A DNA stretch of 24,123 nt from Chitinispirillales bacterium (GCA_031254455.1 JAIRUI010000003.1:1-24123); one strand, 5' to 3'. Counted from the first letter of the stretch, positions 13,963-23,215 are shown. The notes: a model not told the origin generated them from the sequence alone. Translations and numbers: made by a program.

Positions 13963-16443
13963 TTATATCTCCGCCGTTTCCTTAAAATACTCCTCAACGC
14001 TCGGGATTTTTCCTGTTTTGGAAATTATTGCCGCAAGTTCGGCGCTTCCCAAGTAAACTTTTGCATCTTTTCCCATCCTGTCGTCAAAATTCCTTGTCGA
14101 AGTTGAAAATACAATATCGCCGTCGCCGACGCGGAGTTGGTTTCCCATACAAAGCGAACATCCGGCAGGCTCTATTGTAGCGCCGATTTGGTTGAAGACG
14201 GCAAAAGCCGCTTCGTTTTTCAATTGATTTTGGTAAATTCTTGTCGGCGGCGCGATAAAGGTTCTGGTAGTATTGCGCATAATCGGCGCATTTTTCCAAA
14301 TTTTTGCCGCATTTCTGAAATGTTCTACGCTTGTCATACAACTTCCGATAAATACGTCGTCAATTTTTACTCCCGAAATTTCCGAAAGTAATTTCACGTC
14401 GTCAGGGTCGTTAGGGCAGGCGACAATAGGCTCTGTGATTTCACTTAAATCTATTTGTAAAGTTTCAGCGAATACTGCGTTTTCGTCGCGTCTCAAAAGA
14501 ACGGGATTTTCGAGCCATTTTTTCACCGAATCGATTCGGTTTTGCAACGCTTCTTTCGATTGATAGCCGTCTGAAATCAAATCCCGCATAATTTTTATAT
14601 TATCTTCCAAGAACGCTTTAACCGAATCTTTGCTTAAAGCAATCGTGCAAGCCGCCGCACTTCTTTCCGCCGAAGCGTCCGTCAACTCAAACGCCTGTTC
14701 GACGGATATATTTTCAAGTCCTTCCATTTCCAGAATTCGTCCGTTGAAGACGTTTATTTTGTTCTTTTTGGGAACGGAGAGCAAACCCTTTTTAATTGCG
14801 AAATACGGGATGGAATTTACAACGTCACGAATTGTAATGCCTTTGTTCGGTGTTCCGCCGAATTTTACAAGTACGCTTTCGGGCATATCAAGCGGCATGA
14901 ATCCCTGTGCCGCCGCAAACGCTACAAGTCCGCTTCCCGCAGGAAACGAAATTCCTACGGGAAAACGAGTGTGTGAATCGCCGCCGGTTCCTACAGTATC
15001 GGGAATTAAAAGTCGATTGAGCCACGAATGAATAACTCCGTCTCCGGGGCGAAGAGCGATCCCGCCGCGTTCTTCTACGAATTTCGGCAGGCGTTTGTGT
15101 GTTGTTATGTCGCCTGCTTTCGGGTATGCGTTTGTATGACAAAACGACTGCATAAATAAAGGCGCTTGAAATTTCAAACACGCAAGTTCCGTCAATTCGT
15201 CGGCAGTCATCGGTCCCGTGGTGTCTTGAGAACCGACCGTTGTCATTTTCGGCTCTGCGTTTTCAAACGGCAATACTCCCGTTGTATTGCATGCTTTGCC
15301 TACTATCTTTTGCGCAAGAGTGTATCGTTGTTGTTTTTCGTGTTCAATTTTCGGAATTTCCGTAAAAACGTTTTCAATCTTCGGTAAGCCCAAGAAATTT
15401 CTCGCTTTTTCTGTCAATGATTTCCCGATAATCAAATTAATTCTTCCGCCCGTACGAAATTCATCTTTTATAGCAGCGGGTTTTAGTTGAAATTTGCACA
15501 CGGAATCGCCGTTTTTTGTAATTTGACAACATTGCGTATCAATAGTTATTTCATCGCCGTTTTGCAATTTTGAAACGTCGCAAATTATAGCGAGCCCTCC
15601 GGAATCCTGTAAAGTATTGAAAAATATCGGAGCGACAACGCCGCCTAAAACGACACCGCCCCGTCTTTTATTCGGCACAAAATCAATGTCGTTTCCTATA
15701 TGCCACAAGAGTGAATTTACCGCACTTTTTCTACTTGAACCCGTTCCGACAACATCGCCTGCAAAAGCGACAAAAAATCCGTCTTTTCGCCATTTCGCAA
15801 TCGTTTTAACTCCGTCTGGAAATCTGCTTCTTCCCATTGCCGATGCGTGAAGCGGAATGTCGGAACGTGTAAACGCTTGACCGGCCGGCGAAAAATCGTC
15901 GGTATTGATTTCACCGTCAACTTTGAATACTTTTACTTTTATTTGTTTCGGAAAATCGTTTTTATTCAAAAACCATTCCGCATTCGCCCAACTATCAATA
16001 AGTTTTTTTGCGAAAACGTTTGTTTCGCTCAAATTCGCAATCCTGTCAAAATTATCTATAAGCGTTATGTTTTTTAATTCATTTACCGTATTTTCGGCAT
16101 ATCTTTCGTCTTCAAGTAAATTTACAAGCGCTTTAACGTTGTAGCCGCCTATCATAGTTCCTAAAATTTCAATCGCTTTTTCGGGCGAAATAAATGGAAC
16201 TTTTACCTCGCCTTTGATAATTTTGTCGCAGAATTCCGCTTTTATTTTCGCCGCCTCGTCCACTCCGGGATTTATTCGATTTTCAAACAAATCAAGCAAA
16301 AATTTTTCATCGTCTCTCAACGGAATTTTTAAGGTTTCACATAGTTTATAGGTTTGTTCGGAATTCAACGGTAATGACGGAATACCTGTTTCTTCCCTTT
16401 CTTTGGTGTGTTTTTTGTAATCGTCAAGCCAATTTTGATACAT
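13963..16443 (-). CDS. acnB: Aconitate hydratase B (also 2-methylisocitrate dehydratase family)
   Basis: The enzyme interconverts citrate and isocitrate through cis-aconitate, using a [4Fe-4S] cluster. At 826 residues it is slightly shorter than the 865-residue E. coli enzyme. The N-terminal HEAT-like domain ('SPEKAIEILGTMIGGYNVKALV') and the swivel domain ('DDFSPAGQAFTRSDIPLHA', 'GTGSSRKSAVNS') precede the catalytic core, which is the AcnB order. Cluster ligands are C702 in 'IGSCMTS' and C762 and C765 in 'AGCSLCMGNQ'. The Shine-Dalgarno sequence is AGGA, 8 bases upstream. It begins 18 bases after the stop of the secreted HExxH protein and is followed by proB after 51 bases, so co-transcription is likely. 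Confidence 0.95.
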   Translation of the reverse strand: MYQNWLDDYKKHTKEREETGIPSLPLNSEQTYKLCETLKIPLRDDEKFLLDLFENRINPGVDEAAKIKAEFCDKIIKGEVKVPFISPEKAIEILGTMIGGYNVKALVNLLEDERYAENTVNELKNITLIDNFDRIANLSETNVFAKKLIDSWANAEWFLNKNDFPKQIKVKVFKVDGEINTDDFSPAGQAFTRSDIPLHASAMGRSRFPDGVKTIAKWRKDGFFVAFAGDVVGTGSSRKSAVNSLLWHIGNDIDFVPNKRRGGVVLGGVVAPIFFNTLQDSGGLAIICDVSKLQNGDEITIDTQCCQITKNGDSVCKFQLKPAAIKDEFRTGGRINLIIGKSLTEKARNFLGLPKIENVFTEIPKIEHEKQQRYTLAQKIVGKACNTTGVLPFENAEPKMTTVGSQDTTGPMTADELTELACLKFQAPLFMQSFCHTNAYPKAGDITTHKRLPKFVEERGGIALRPGDGVIHSWLNRLLIPDTVGTGGDSHTRFPVGISFPAGSGLVAFAAAQGFMPLDMPESVLVKFGGTPNKGITIRDVVNSIPYFAIKKGLLSVPKKNKINVFNGRILEMEGLENISVEQAFELTDASAERSAAACTIALSKDSVKAFLEDNIKIMRDLISDGYQSKEALQNRIDSVKKWLENPVLLRRDENAVFAETLQIDLSEITEPIVACPNDPDDVKLLSEISGVKIDDVFIGSCMTSVEHFRNAAKIWKNAPIMRNTTRTFIAPPTRIYQNQLKNEAAFAVFNQIGATIEPAGCSLCMGNQLRVGDGDIVFSTSTRNFDDRMGKDAKVYLGSAELAAIISKTGKIPSVEEYFKETAEI

Positions 16444-16461
16444 AGTATTTTCCTAAATTTT

Positions 16462-18594
16462 TTATCTTTTCACGCCGATTTTTGCCGAATAACTATAAAC
16501 TCTTCCATCAATACCCGCACATTCGGCAACTACTAAATACGCCCCGTTTGCGACTTTTTTACCCGAAAGATTATTTAAATTCCAGACAAAATGTTTCTTT
16601 TGCGCCTGCCGACTTTGCTCGACGAAAACTATATTTCCCAAATTATCAAAAACGGAAATCTTTACAGATTTTGTTTTTTCTTGGGACTTCAAGTTTATTT
16701 GTGCGATATGACTAACCGGATTTTTATCAAAGAAGACGCCGTATTTTTCGTTTTGTGTTTTAGCTTCTTTGAGCGGTGTTAAATCGTTGACGACATTCAA
16801 CAAAATTTCGCATGAGGCGACTTTCCCGTCGTCATAGGTTAAAGTTATTTCTCCTCTGTGAGCGCCTTTTGCAAGTCCGCTTTTTACATACAAAACCCAG
16901 GTTTTATTTTCGTAATTCGGTGAGATAACTTTGCTTCCGGAAGAGAACCTCACTATAAATTTTTCATCGCCGCCTGTTGAAATTACGCTGTTTTCATCAA
17001 TAAACGCGTTTATTTCACCGTCGTTTATTAATGTTATCACAACGGTTGAATCGCCGTAATTTTCAGGATAATTAAGAATTACCGGCTCTATCTCCAGATT
17101 TGCAGAAGACGGTACAGGGTCGGTTTTTGCCCTAACGACCAAATCAATCTCGGCAGTCATGTCGGGATGTTCTTCAAAAGACGCGGTTACAGTCGCCGAA
17201 TAATTTCCCTTTGCAAGCCCGACAACCGGAGCGAAAACCCATGAATCGAGAGCGCTTAACGGCTGAATCCAGGTTCCCCCGGTCGATTTTCTGACAAATT
17301 TATCGCCGGAAACGTTTATATCTTTCAGTTGCACTTTCTCGCCGCCCGTGTTTGAAATAGAAACGACAAACGACGTATCTTCGTAGCCTTCGACCAAGTT
17401 GAGCGATACCGGCAAAACCGTCAAGTTTGCAGGTTTTGGTTTTGGCGCTGGCTGCGGTGCGGGATTAGGGTCGGGATTACTTGTGTCGATATCCGCTTTA
17501 ACGCTGTTTTTAATTCCTGTAACGTCGATTGAGCCGATTTTATTCGTCGCCTGATAAAAATTATAATAACCGCCTTTATATTCGGTTTTTGCCGCAAACC
17601 AATTTATGTCTTCGACAGATCTGGCCGCTCGTTCGCTGAAAATCGTTTGACCGATAGTATCGGTAAGAGACATTAAAACCGTCAAAACCTTGAAATTTTT
17701 CTGCGATTTAGAAAAATCCGGGTTTCTTTCTTTCCCGCCGAAATTTTTCATTAAATCGTCTATCGTATAAGAATTTATTTTATTTGCCGTGAATTTTCCG
17801 TCATTGCTTATATCGCTGGGTGTTTTTCCGTTATTCAAATAAACGTCGAGTTTGAAATTTGCGTTTCGCAAGTCTTGAGCCGATTTGAATCCCATAAGAT
17901 ACAATTCAATGTCGGAGTATGGTATAACGTTTTTTGAGTATCCTTTTTCTGCAAATCCGCTGTTCCAATTTTCGTCTATACTTCCCTGATATTGATTGTG
18001 ACCAAGGGTTCTGACATATTTGAATCCGCCCAATTGTCCGCCGGCGCCGCTTGCTCCCCAATGTGCGAAAACTTCGTTTAAAATATATGCACCCCATTGA
18101 TGCGCAAATTCGTGAAGAGAGGGTCCGTTTTTAATCGCGTCGTATTTCGGAAGATAAAACACGCCTTTAAGTTTATCGTCCGAACCCCACTGGTCGTAAC
18201 TTTCAATATTTCCTCCATTCGGATATGACAGATCTACATTTGAATAATCTATTCGCAGGGGCATCATTATTCCCTGAAAGCCGAGTTGTCCTGTACTTGT
18301 GCTGTTTAGAACACAAAAAATAAAGTCGAAATCGTCGTTAAATTTGGAATAAATTTTGTTTTTGACAATATTCCACAATTCTTCTTCAAATATCTTAGCG
18401 GCGCTGTCTTCATTATACTTGGGATTGACCAGCCTTTGAACATCGTCTTCACTTATACTGACCCTTACAACCGAACTTGTCGGATCGACGGTTTTGTCAA
18501 ATAAATACACTCCGCCGCCTAAATGCGTGTCTGCGGAATACGCCGCAAAAAACAACGCAAACGTAAGTAAAATTTGTTTAAATAAACGTTCCAT
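16462..18594 (-). CDS. Secreted HExxH metalloprotease-like protein with two Ig-like repeats and a C-terminal sorting module
   Basis: An upstream ATG at 18645 would add 17 residues, but the ATG at 18594 has GGGAG 7 bases upstream and begins a clean signal peptide ('MERLFKQILLTFALFFAAYSA'), so it is preferred (710 residues). The N-terminal domain has HEFAH at 161-165 in 'GPSLHEFAHQWGAY', a zinc-protease-type motif. A His or Asp expected after the glycine in metzincins is missing, so the third ligand is unclear. A Pro-rich linker (375-389) leads to two similar beta-rich repeats (390-488 and 499-603), each with a 'GLAKG' turn. The last 90 residues form a FlgD/Por-like module ('ISVFDNLGNIVF', 'VWNLNNLSGKKVANGAYLV') ending IGVKR. 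Export across the outer membrane by a type IX-like route is plausible but unproven. Confidence 0.75.
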   Translation of the reverse strand: MERLFKQILLTFALFFAAYSADTHLGGGVYLFDKTVDPTSSVVRVSISEDDVQRLVNPKYNEDSAAKIFEEELWNIVKNKIYSKFNDDFDFIFCVLNSTSTGQLGFQGIMMPLRIDYSNVDLSYPNGGNIESYDQWGSDDKLKGVFYLPKYDAIKNGPSLHEFAHQWGAYILNEVFAHWGASGAGGQLGGFKYVRTLGHNQYQGSIDENWNSGFAEKGYSKNVIPYSDIELYLMGFKSAQDLRNANFKLDVYLNNGKTPSDISNDGKFTANKINSYTIDDLMKNFGGKERNPDFSKSQKNFKVLTVLMSLTDTIGQTIFSERAARSVEDINWFAAKTEYKGGYYNFYQATNKIGSIDVTGIKNSVKADIDTSNPDPNPAPQPAPKPKPANLTVLPVSLNLVEGYEDTSFVVSISNTGGEKVQLKDINVSGDKFVRKSTGGTWIQPLSALDSWVFAPVVGLAKGNYSATVTASFEEHPDMTAEIDLVVRAKTDPVPSSANLEIEPVILNYPENYGDSTVVITLINDGEINAFIDENSVISTGGDEKFIVRFSSGSKVISPNYENKTWVLYVKSGLAKGAHRGEITLTYDDGKVASCEILLNVVNDLTPLKEAKTQNEKYGVFFDKNPVSHIAQINLKSQEKTKSVKISVFDNLGNIVFVEQSRQAQKKHFVWNLNNLSGKKVANGAYLVVAECAGIDGRVYSYSAKIGVKR

Positions 18595-19071
18595 AATAAA
18601 CTCCCTTCGTCTGTTTTTATTCGAATCGTTTTTCCAAACCTTCAAAAAACCATTTCAAAACTATAAACACTCGCAATAAGATTGCATATTAAAATTTAAT
18701 CTTTATAAACAATTGTCTTAAAAACGCTTAATGAAGCATACGACATTTTATTAAAACTCTTTGACTTGAAATTAAATTTGTCCACGCTAATTAAAGCATA
18801 AACACACATCGCCAAATAAATACAATAACGTCACGTCTTATTTTTTAATAATTGATAAAGATTTCGCCAAAATATTTTATTATCAAAAATAATCTTTCAA
18901 TTATATTTCTTTGTTATATTGCAGTTATATCGTAAGTTCCATAACCATAATATAAAATATGGCAAGACGAAAAAACAACATTAGTGCGAATAATTTCTAT
19001 TTGCACTGCCGGACACGGATATAATCGCCTATTTATGTTTGTTTTCGAAAACAAAAATCAAGATGTTTATA
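18595..19071. other. Intergenic region of 477 bp between the HExxH gene and argS
   Basis: Very AT-rich and without a supportable gene. It should hold the promoter of the HExxH-acnB-proB-tyrS run (read to the left) and the 3' region of argS. A perfect 18-base palindrome TTTGTTTTCGAAAACAAA lies at 19038-19055. A 21-codon ORF on the plus strand (18959-19024, MARRKNNIS...) has no ribosome binding site and is probably chance. Confidence 0.5.
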
Positions 19072-19080
19072 TCACATCTT
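19038..19080 (-). terminator. Possible argS terminator: hairpin over the stop codon plus T-rich palindrome
   Basis: Read on the minus strand, AAGATG (19080-19075) pairs with CATCTT (19065-19060) across a 9-base loop that contains the argS TGA. It is followed by a T-rich stretch and then the palindrome at 19038-19055. The stem is only 6 bp and AT-rich, so the call is weak. Confidence 0.35.
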
Positions 19081-20817
19081 TTCAGGAATATTTATACCTA
19101 AAATCTCAAGAACGATTTCGATAGTTTCCAGTGTAATTTCGGCGATTTTCAGACGAGAACTTTGTAAACCGATATTTTTTTCGTGTAAAATCGGCGAATT
19201 TTTGTAAAAACGGTTAAATTCCTGCGAAAGCCCATAAACATAGTCGCATAAAAAATTCGGCGAACAGTCTGCCGCCGCCAATTCAAGCGCTTCGTTCATT
19301 CGTCCGATTTCCAAAAGCAAATCCCGGTCGTTATCTCCGATTAAAATAGCGCCCGACGTAATATTTGCTTCTTTCGCCTTGCGAATTATTGATTTTATTC
19401 TTACGGCGGTGTAAAGTAAATACGGTCCGGTTTTACCTTCAAAAGCGCAAAACTTATCCAAATCAAAAATATAATCCGAAAGCCTATAATTTGATAAATC
19501 TGCAAATTTCAGCGCGGAAATTCCAACCGTCTCGGCTATTTTTATCTTTTCATTTTCGCTTTCATCGACTGCCAAACCTGCCTCTTCAAGTCGTTCTTTT
19601 GCTTTGTTTACTACCAAATCAATCAAATCGGAAAGTTTCATAACTCCGCCTTCACGGGTCTTGTACGGCTTGCCGTCCGTCCCGTTTACCGTCCCAAAAC
19701 CGACATGCTGCAAAAACAATTCCGGCGGCGCAATTTTTGTTTTTTTGACCGCTCTGAAAACTTGCTCGAAATGAAGCGACTGCCGTTTATCTACGATATA
19801 GCATATTCGATTCGGCGAGAATTCTTTCACACGATAGTCAATCGTCGCAATATCTGACGTAGCATACAAAAATCCACCGCCCGACTTAACTAACAAAACC
19901 GGCGGGATTTCCTTTGTGTCCGTTGATTCGGCTACGTCAAGCACCAGTGCGCCTTGCGATTCTTTTACAAAATTTTCTTTTTTCAAATATTCGACGATTT
20001 CTTTCATTTTGTCCGCATAAAAGCTTTCGCCAAGCCAATAATCAAATTCAACGCCCAATTTTGAAAAATCGCGTTTCAGAGTTTCTACCGACAAATCGAC
20101 AAAATGTTTCCAGAGCGCGACAAAACCCTTTTTGCCCCGCTGTAATTCATCGGTCGCCTTAACCGCCGCTTCCAATTTTTGCGGATTTTCTTTGCACTCT
20201 TTGCTTGCCTGCGGATATAAAAGTTCCAACTGAGAAATATCAAACGGCGGATTTTTGGGATATTCGCCAAAAAAATCTTCGTCGAAATACGGCAAACTCG
20301 GGTATTTTTCTTTGGTTTTGCAAATGAGCATTCCCATTTGCGTTCCCCAGTCGCCTAAATGATTGTCGGCAATAACTTTGCAGCCCAAATATTTGAAAAG
20401 CCGCCGCAGGCAATCGCCTATTATGGCGCTTCGTAAATGCCCTACGTGCATCGGTTTTGCAACGTTGGGTCCGCCGAAATCCAAAATTATCGTTTGCGGT
20501 GAATTATGATTATTATAATTTCTTTGAGAAATGATTTTTGCAATTATATCGTCTTTCAGCGTAATATTGATAAAACCCGCACCTGCGATTTCGACTTTTG
20601 CAAAATCCGTATTTTTTGACAGAACGCCGATAATTTTCTGTCCGATGTTTCGTGGATTTTCGCCTAAGATTTTTGCCGCGGCAAGCGCTCCGTTGCACTG
20701 AAACTGGCATAAATCGGGACGCTGCGATTTCACTGCTTTTGCAAATTTTTTATCGATTTCCGCTTCTTCAAACGCTTTTTCGATCGAAATTTCTACAAAT
20801 TCTCTTATACTTTTCAA
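19072..20817 (-). CDS. argS: Arginyl-tRNA synthetase
   Basis: The enzyme charges tRNA-Arg with arginine. The 581-residue protein has the N-terminal Add-1 domain with 'VEIAGAGFINITL', the HIGH motif as HVGH (124-127) in 'NVAKPMHVGHLRSAIIGD', the 'NHLGDWGTQMGML' block, and a degenerate KMSKS region near 'REGGVMKLSDL'. A C-terminal DALR anticodon-binding domain follows ('ALELAAADCSPNFLCDYVYGLSQEFNRFY'). The start is a TTG at 20817, chosen because AAGGAG lies 8 bases upstream and the family N-terminus begins there. It lies 76 bases after znuB. A 9-bp hairpin (20838-20862) sits just before the Shine-Dalgarno sequence. Confidence 0.94.
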   Translation of the reverse strand: MKSIREFVEISIEKAFEEAEIDKKFAKAVKSQRPDLCQFQCNGALAAAKILGENPRNIGQKIIGVLSKNTDFAKVEIAGAGFINITLKDDIIAKIISQRNYNNHNSPQTIILDFGGPNVAKPMHVGHLRSAIIGDCLRRLFKYLGCKVIADNHLGDWGTQMGMLICKTKEKYPSLPYFDEDFFGEYPKNPPFDISQLELLYPQASKECKENPQKLEAAVKATDELQRGKKGFVALWKHFVDLSVETLKRDFSKLGVEFDYWLGESFYADKMKEIVEYLKKENFVKESQGALVLDVAESTDTKEIPPVLLVKSGGGFLYATSDIATIDYRVKEFSPNRICYIVDKRQSLHFEQVFRAVKKTKIAPPELFLQHVGFGTVNGTDGKPYKTREGGVMKLSDLIDLVVNKAKERLEEAGLAVDESENEKIKIAETVGISALKFADLSNYRLSDYIFDLDKFCAFEGKTGPYLLYTAVRIKSIIRKAKEANITSGAILIGDNDRDLLLEIGRMNEALELAAADCSPNFLCDYVYGLSQEFNRFYKNSPILHEKNIGLQSSRLKIAEITLETIEIVLEILGINIPEKM

Positions 20818-20837
20818 AATAATTTCTCCTTGTTTGG

Positions 20838-20862
20838 CGGTGAAATAATAAAAATTTCGCCG
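20838..20862 (-). promoter_or_regulatory. Hairpin in the znuB-argS gap, just before the argS ribosome binding site
   Basis: CGGTGAAAT (20838-20846) and ATTTCGCCG (20854-20862) form a 9-bp stem with one G-T wobble and a 7-base loop. On the minus strand it is not followed by a T-run, so it does not look like an ordinary terminator there. It could affect argS translation or act as an RNA-processing or stability element. This is inference. Confidence 0.3.
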
Positions 20863-20893
20863 GTAAATTTTTGTTTTGCATAATTTTCCCGAT

Positions 20894-21709
20894 TCACTTT
20901 CGAAACATCTTTATTCCCAGTATTCCTAAAAACAATGTTCCGTTTATAAGAACGATCGTCGCACCGGAAGGAATATTAAATGCGAATGACAGTAAAATTC
21001 CGCTTATAACCGAAAATACTGCAAAAAATGTCGAAAAAATTATTGTCTGCTTAAAGTTTTTTGATATTTGAAGCGCCGTTATTGCGGGAATTATTATTAA
21101 ACTTGATATTAACATTGTTCCGACAACTCGTACTCCCAAAACTATGATTATCGCCGTTAATATTATTGTCAAAGAATTGAGAAAATCGGCGTTTACTCCC
21201 GCGACTCTTGCAAAATCTTCATCGAACGACAGCATAAATAAATCACGGTAAAAAAATATTACAACTCCGACGACGACGACAGAAAGTATAATTGAAATCC
21301 ATAACTCTTCCGTTGAAACGGTTAGAATGTTGCCGAAAAGATAATTATATAAATCATTATTGAACCCGTTTGAAAGAGAAGCGAGCATGACGGCGGCGGC
21401 TATCGCCGTCGCCGAAACGAATCCGATTGCGGAATCGCCCCAGATAGTCGCCTTTTGTGATAAGCGCAATATAAAAAGCGAAGCGGCTATAACTAAAGGA
21501 ATTGAAATCGCTATAGGCGAAAACCCAAATAACATTCCCAAAGCAATGGTAGCAAGAGAAGTATGAGCCAAACCGTCGCCTATCATTGAAAATTTCCTCA
21601 ACACTAGAAAAACGCCGATAATAGCGCTGCTTATAGCGACAAAACTTCCGGTAATTATCGCATTACGCATAAAATCGTACGAAAATATTTTCAAAATTTC
21701 TTCAATCAT
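20894..21709 (-). CDS. znuB: Metal ABC transporter permease (ZnuB/MntB family)
   Basis: This is the membrane subunit of a high-affinity divalent-metal importer of the ABC-3 family. The 271-residue protein has about eight hydrophobic helices, an N-terminal 'LVLRKFSMIGDGLAHTSLA' block, and the cytoplasmic 'FDEDFARVAGVNADFLN' loop that docks to the ATPase. Both are family signatures. It starts 4 bases after the znuC stop. Zinc rather than manganese is suggested only by the His-rich tail of the partner ATPase. The substrate-binding protein (ZnuA) and a Zur/Fur regulator are not in the window, so they must be encoded elsewhere. Confidence 0.85.
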   Translation of the reverse strand: MIEEILKIFSYDFMRNAIITGSFVAISSAIIGVFLVLRKFSMIGDGLAHTSLATIALGMLFGFSPIAISIPLVIAASLFILRLSQKATIWGDSAIGFVSATAIAAAVMLASLSNGFNNDLYNYLFGNILTVSTEELWISIILSVVVVGVVIFFYRDLFMLSFDEDFARVAGVNADFLNSLTIILTAIIIVLGVRVVGTMLISSLIIIPAITALQISKNFKQTIIFSTFFAVFSVISGILLSFAFNIPSGATIVLINGTLFLGILGIKMFRK

Positions 21710-21713
21710 TTTT

Positions 21714-22409
21714 TCACTTGTGTTTTTGTTTATGATTAAAATAATGTTGTGTACCGCTTAAAGAGAATCCTTTCCAATCTCCGTGAAATTTAAGCGTTGT
21801 GTCAATGAACGCTATAGTTTTAGCATAATTTTCCATATCGTGAAAATCATGGCTGACCATAATTATCGTCGTATCGTTTTCTTTGTTCATATCTCGAATC
21901 GTTTCATAAAAACATTCGCTGCTTAACGGATCTAACGCGCCTGTAGGCTCGTCCAGAATCAAAATTGTCGGAGAATTTATCAGCGCCCTTGCCAAAATCG
22001 CCCTTTGCTGTTGTCCGCCTGACAATTGTCCTATTTTTCGTTTGCGAATATCCGAGATTTTAAGTAAATCCAAAACGGCGTTCAATTTTTCTTTTGCGGT
22101 TTTATCGGTTTTACCGCCGATTCCCGACAGTACAATTTCTTCTACGCTTGCCGGGAATCGTGGATCAAGCGCCGAAGTTTTTTGCGGTAAATAGCCTATA
22201 ATGTCTTGCGGATTATGAAATACAACGCTTCCTTCCGTCGGCTTTATCAAGCGCACTATCGTTTTAACGAGCGTTGATTTTCCACTCCCGTTCCGCCCTA
22301 TGATCGCTAAAAAATCTCCTCGTTCAATTGAAAGTGAAATGTTTTGTAATGCGCAATGATAGCCGTAATTTACAGAAAGATTTTTAATTGTAATTATTGC
22401 GGACATCAT
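21714..22409 (-). CDS. znuC: Metal ABC transporter ATP-binding protein (ZnuC-like)
   Basis: This is the ATPase that powers the metal importer with the permease encoded just downstream. The 231-residue protein has Walker A GRNGSGKST (38-46), a Q-loop at 'YLPQKTS', the signature LSGGQQQR (129-136), Walker B 'ILILDEP' (149-155) and a switch His in 'MVSHDFHDM'. The C-terminus ends with four His in the last ten residues (HYFNHKQKHK), which may sense or bind zinc. It begins ATG-ATG; the second ATG has the better spacing from AAAGG. It lies 17 bases after pyrF. Confidence 0.87.
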   Translation of the reverse strand: MMSAIITIKNLSVNYGYHCALQNISLSIERGDFLAIIGRNGSGKSTLVKTIVRLIKPTEGSVVFHNPQDIIGYLPQKTSALDPRFPASVEEIVLSGIGGKTDKTAKEKLNAVLDLLKISDIRKRKIGQLSGGQQQRAILARALINSPTILILDEPTGALDPLSSECFYETIRDMNKENDTTIIMVSHDFHDMENYAKTIAFIDTTLKFHGDWKGFSLSGTQHYFNHKQKHK

Positions 22410-22426
22410 AATCCTTTAATTATTTG

Positions 22427-23164
22427 TTAGTTTTTTGAGATACTCTCTAAAATTTCTTTTGCCGCCAAGGACGGATTTTGCGCACTTGTAATCGCTCTTC
22501 CTATAACCAAAATCGTCGCCCCGTTTTCTATCGCGGACTGTGGAGTCGCTACGCGTTTCTGGTCTTGACTGTCAACTCCCGCAGGACGAATTCCGGGCGT
22601 TATTATTTCAAAATTGTCGGGAACAACCGCTTTTACGACCGGCAATTCTAACGCCGAACATACAATTCCGTCAAGTCCGCACTGCGCCGCAAGTTTGGTC
22701 AGACGGGCGACCTGCTCTTCCACTTCGCCGTTTATACGCATTTCATCGTTCATTGCGGTTTTATCTATACTGGTTAAAATCGTGACCCCGATAATTTTGG
22801 GCGCGTTTTGTGATTTCTTTGCAGATTCAACCGCCGCCGTCATCATCGCTTTCCCGCCGATTGCATGAATCGTCAAAAAATCAACTCCGTGATAGATTGC
22901 CGATGAAACCGCCTGCGCAACGGTGTTAGGAATGTCGTGAAGTTTCATATCCAAAAATATTTTTGCGTTATTTTTGCGAATAGGTTCAAAGAGTTTGTCG
23001 CCGAAACGAATAAACTGCTCAAATCCGACTTTGTAAATTCCTACGAATTGCGACGTTTCGTCTATCAGCTTTTCAATTGACGCAAAGTCCTTGTTGTTGT
23101 CCAACGCCAGCGCAATTTTATCTTTATAGTGTTTAATAATAGGCTCCTTTCCAAATTTCGTCAA
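22427..23164 (-). CDS. pyrF: Orotidine 5'-phosphate decarboxylase
   Basis: The enzyme decarboxylates OMP to UMP, the last step of UMP synthesis. The 245-residue protein has the catalytic D-x-K-x-x-D motif at 72-77 in 'IFLDMKLHDIPNTV', 'IALALDNNKD' near the start, and the phosphate-binding 'TPGIRP' and 'ATILVIGRAIT' segments of the short bacterial class. A small insertion gives it about 10 residues more than the shortest members. It is the first gene of a minus-strand run with znuC, znuB and argS. Grouping with a metal importer looks like simple housekeeping packing. Confidence 0.94.
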   Translation of the reverse strand: MTKFGKEPIIKHYKDKIALALDNNKDFASIEKLIDETSQFVGIYKVGFEQFIRFGDKLFEPIRKNNAKIFLDMKLHDIPNTVAQAVSSAIYHGVDFLTIHAIGGKAMMTAAVESAKKSQNAPKIIGVTILTSIDKTAMNDEMRINGEVEEQVARLTKLAAQCGLDGIVCSALELPVVKAVVPDNFEIITPGIRPAGVDSQDQKRVATPQSAIENGATILVIGRAITSAQNPSLAAKEILESISKN

Positions 23165-23215
23165 TATACTATTATTAAGCGGTAAATAAAAGAAAAATAA
23201 AGATTACTTTAATTT

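Noticed and set aside
18594..18645. Upstream start codon adding 17 residues to the HExxH protein
   Set aside because: The extension is strongly charged and would precede the signal peptide. The ATG at 18594 has a much better ribosome binding site.
18959..19024. 21-codon plus-strand ORF (MARRKNNIS...)
   Set aside because: No ribosome binding site, no neighbour on that strand and no recognisable sequence. Short ORFs of this size are expected by chance.
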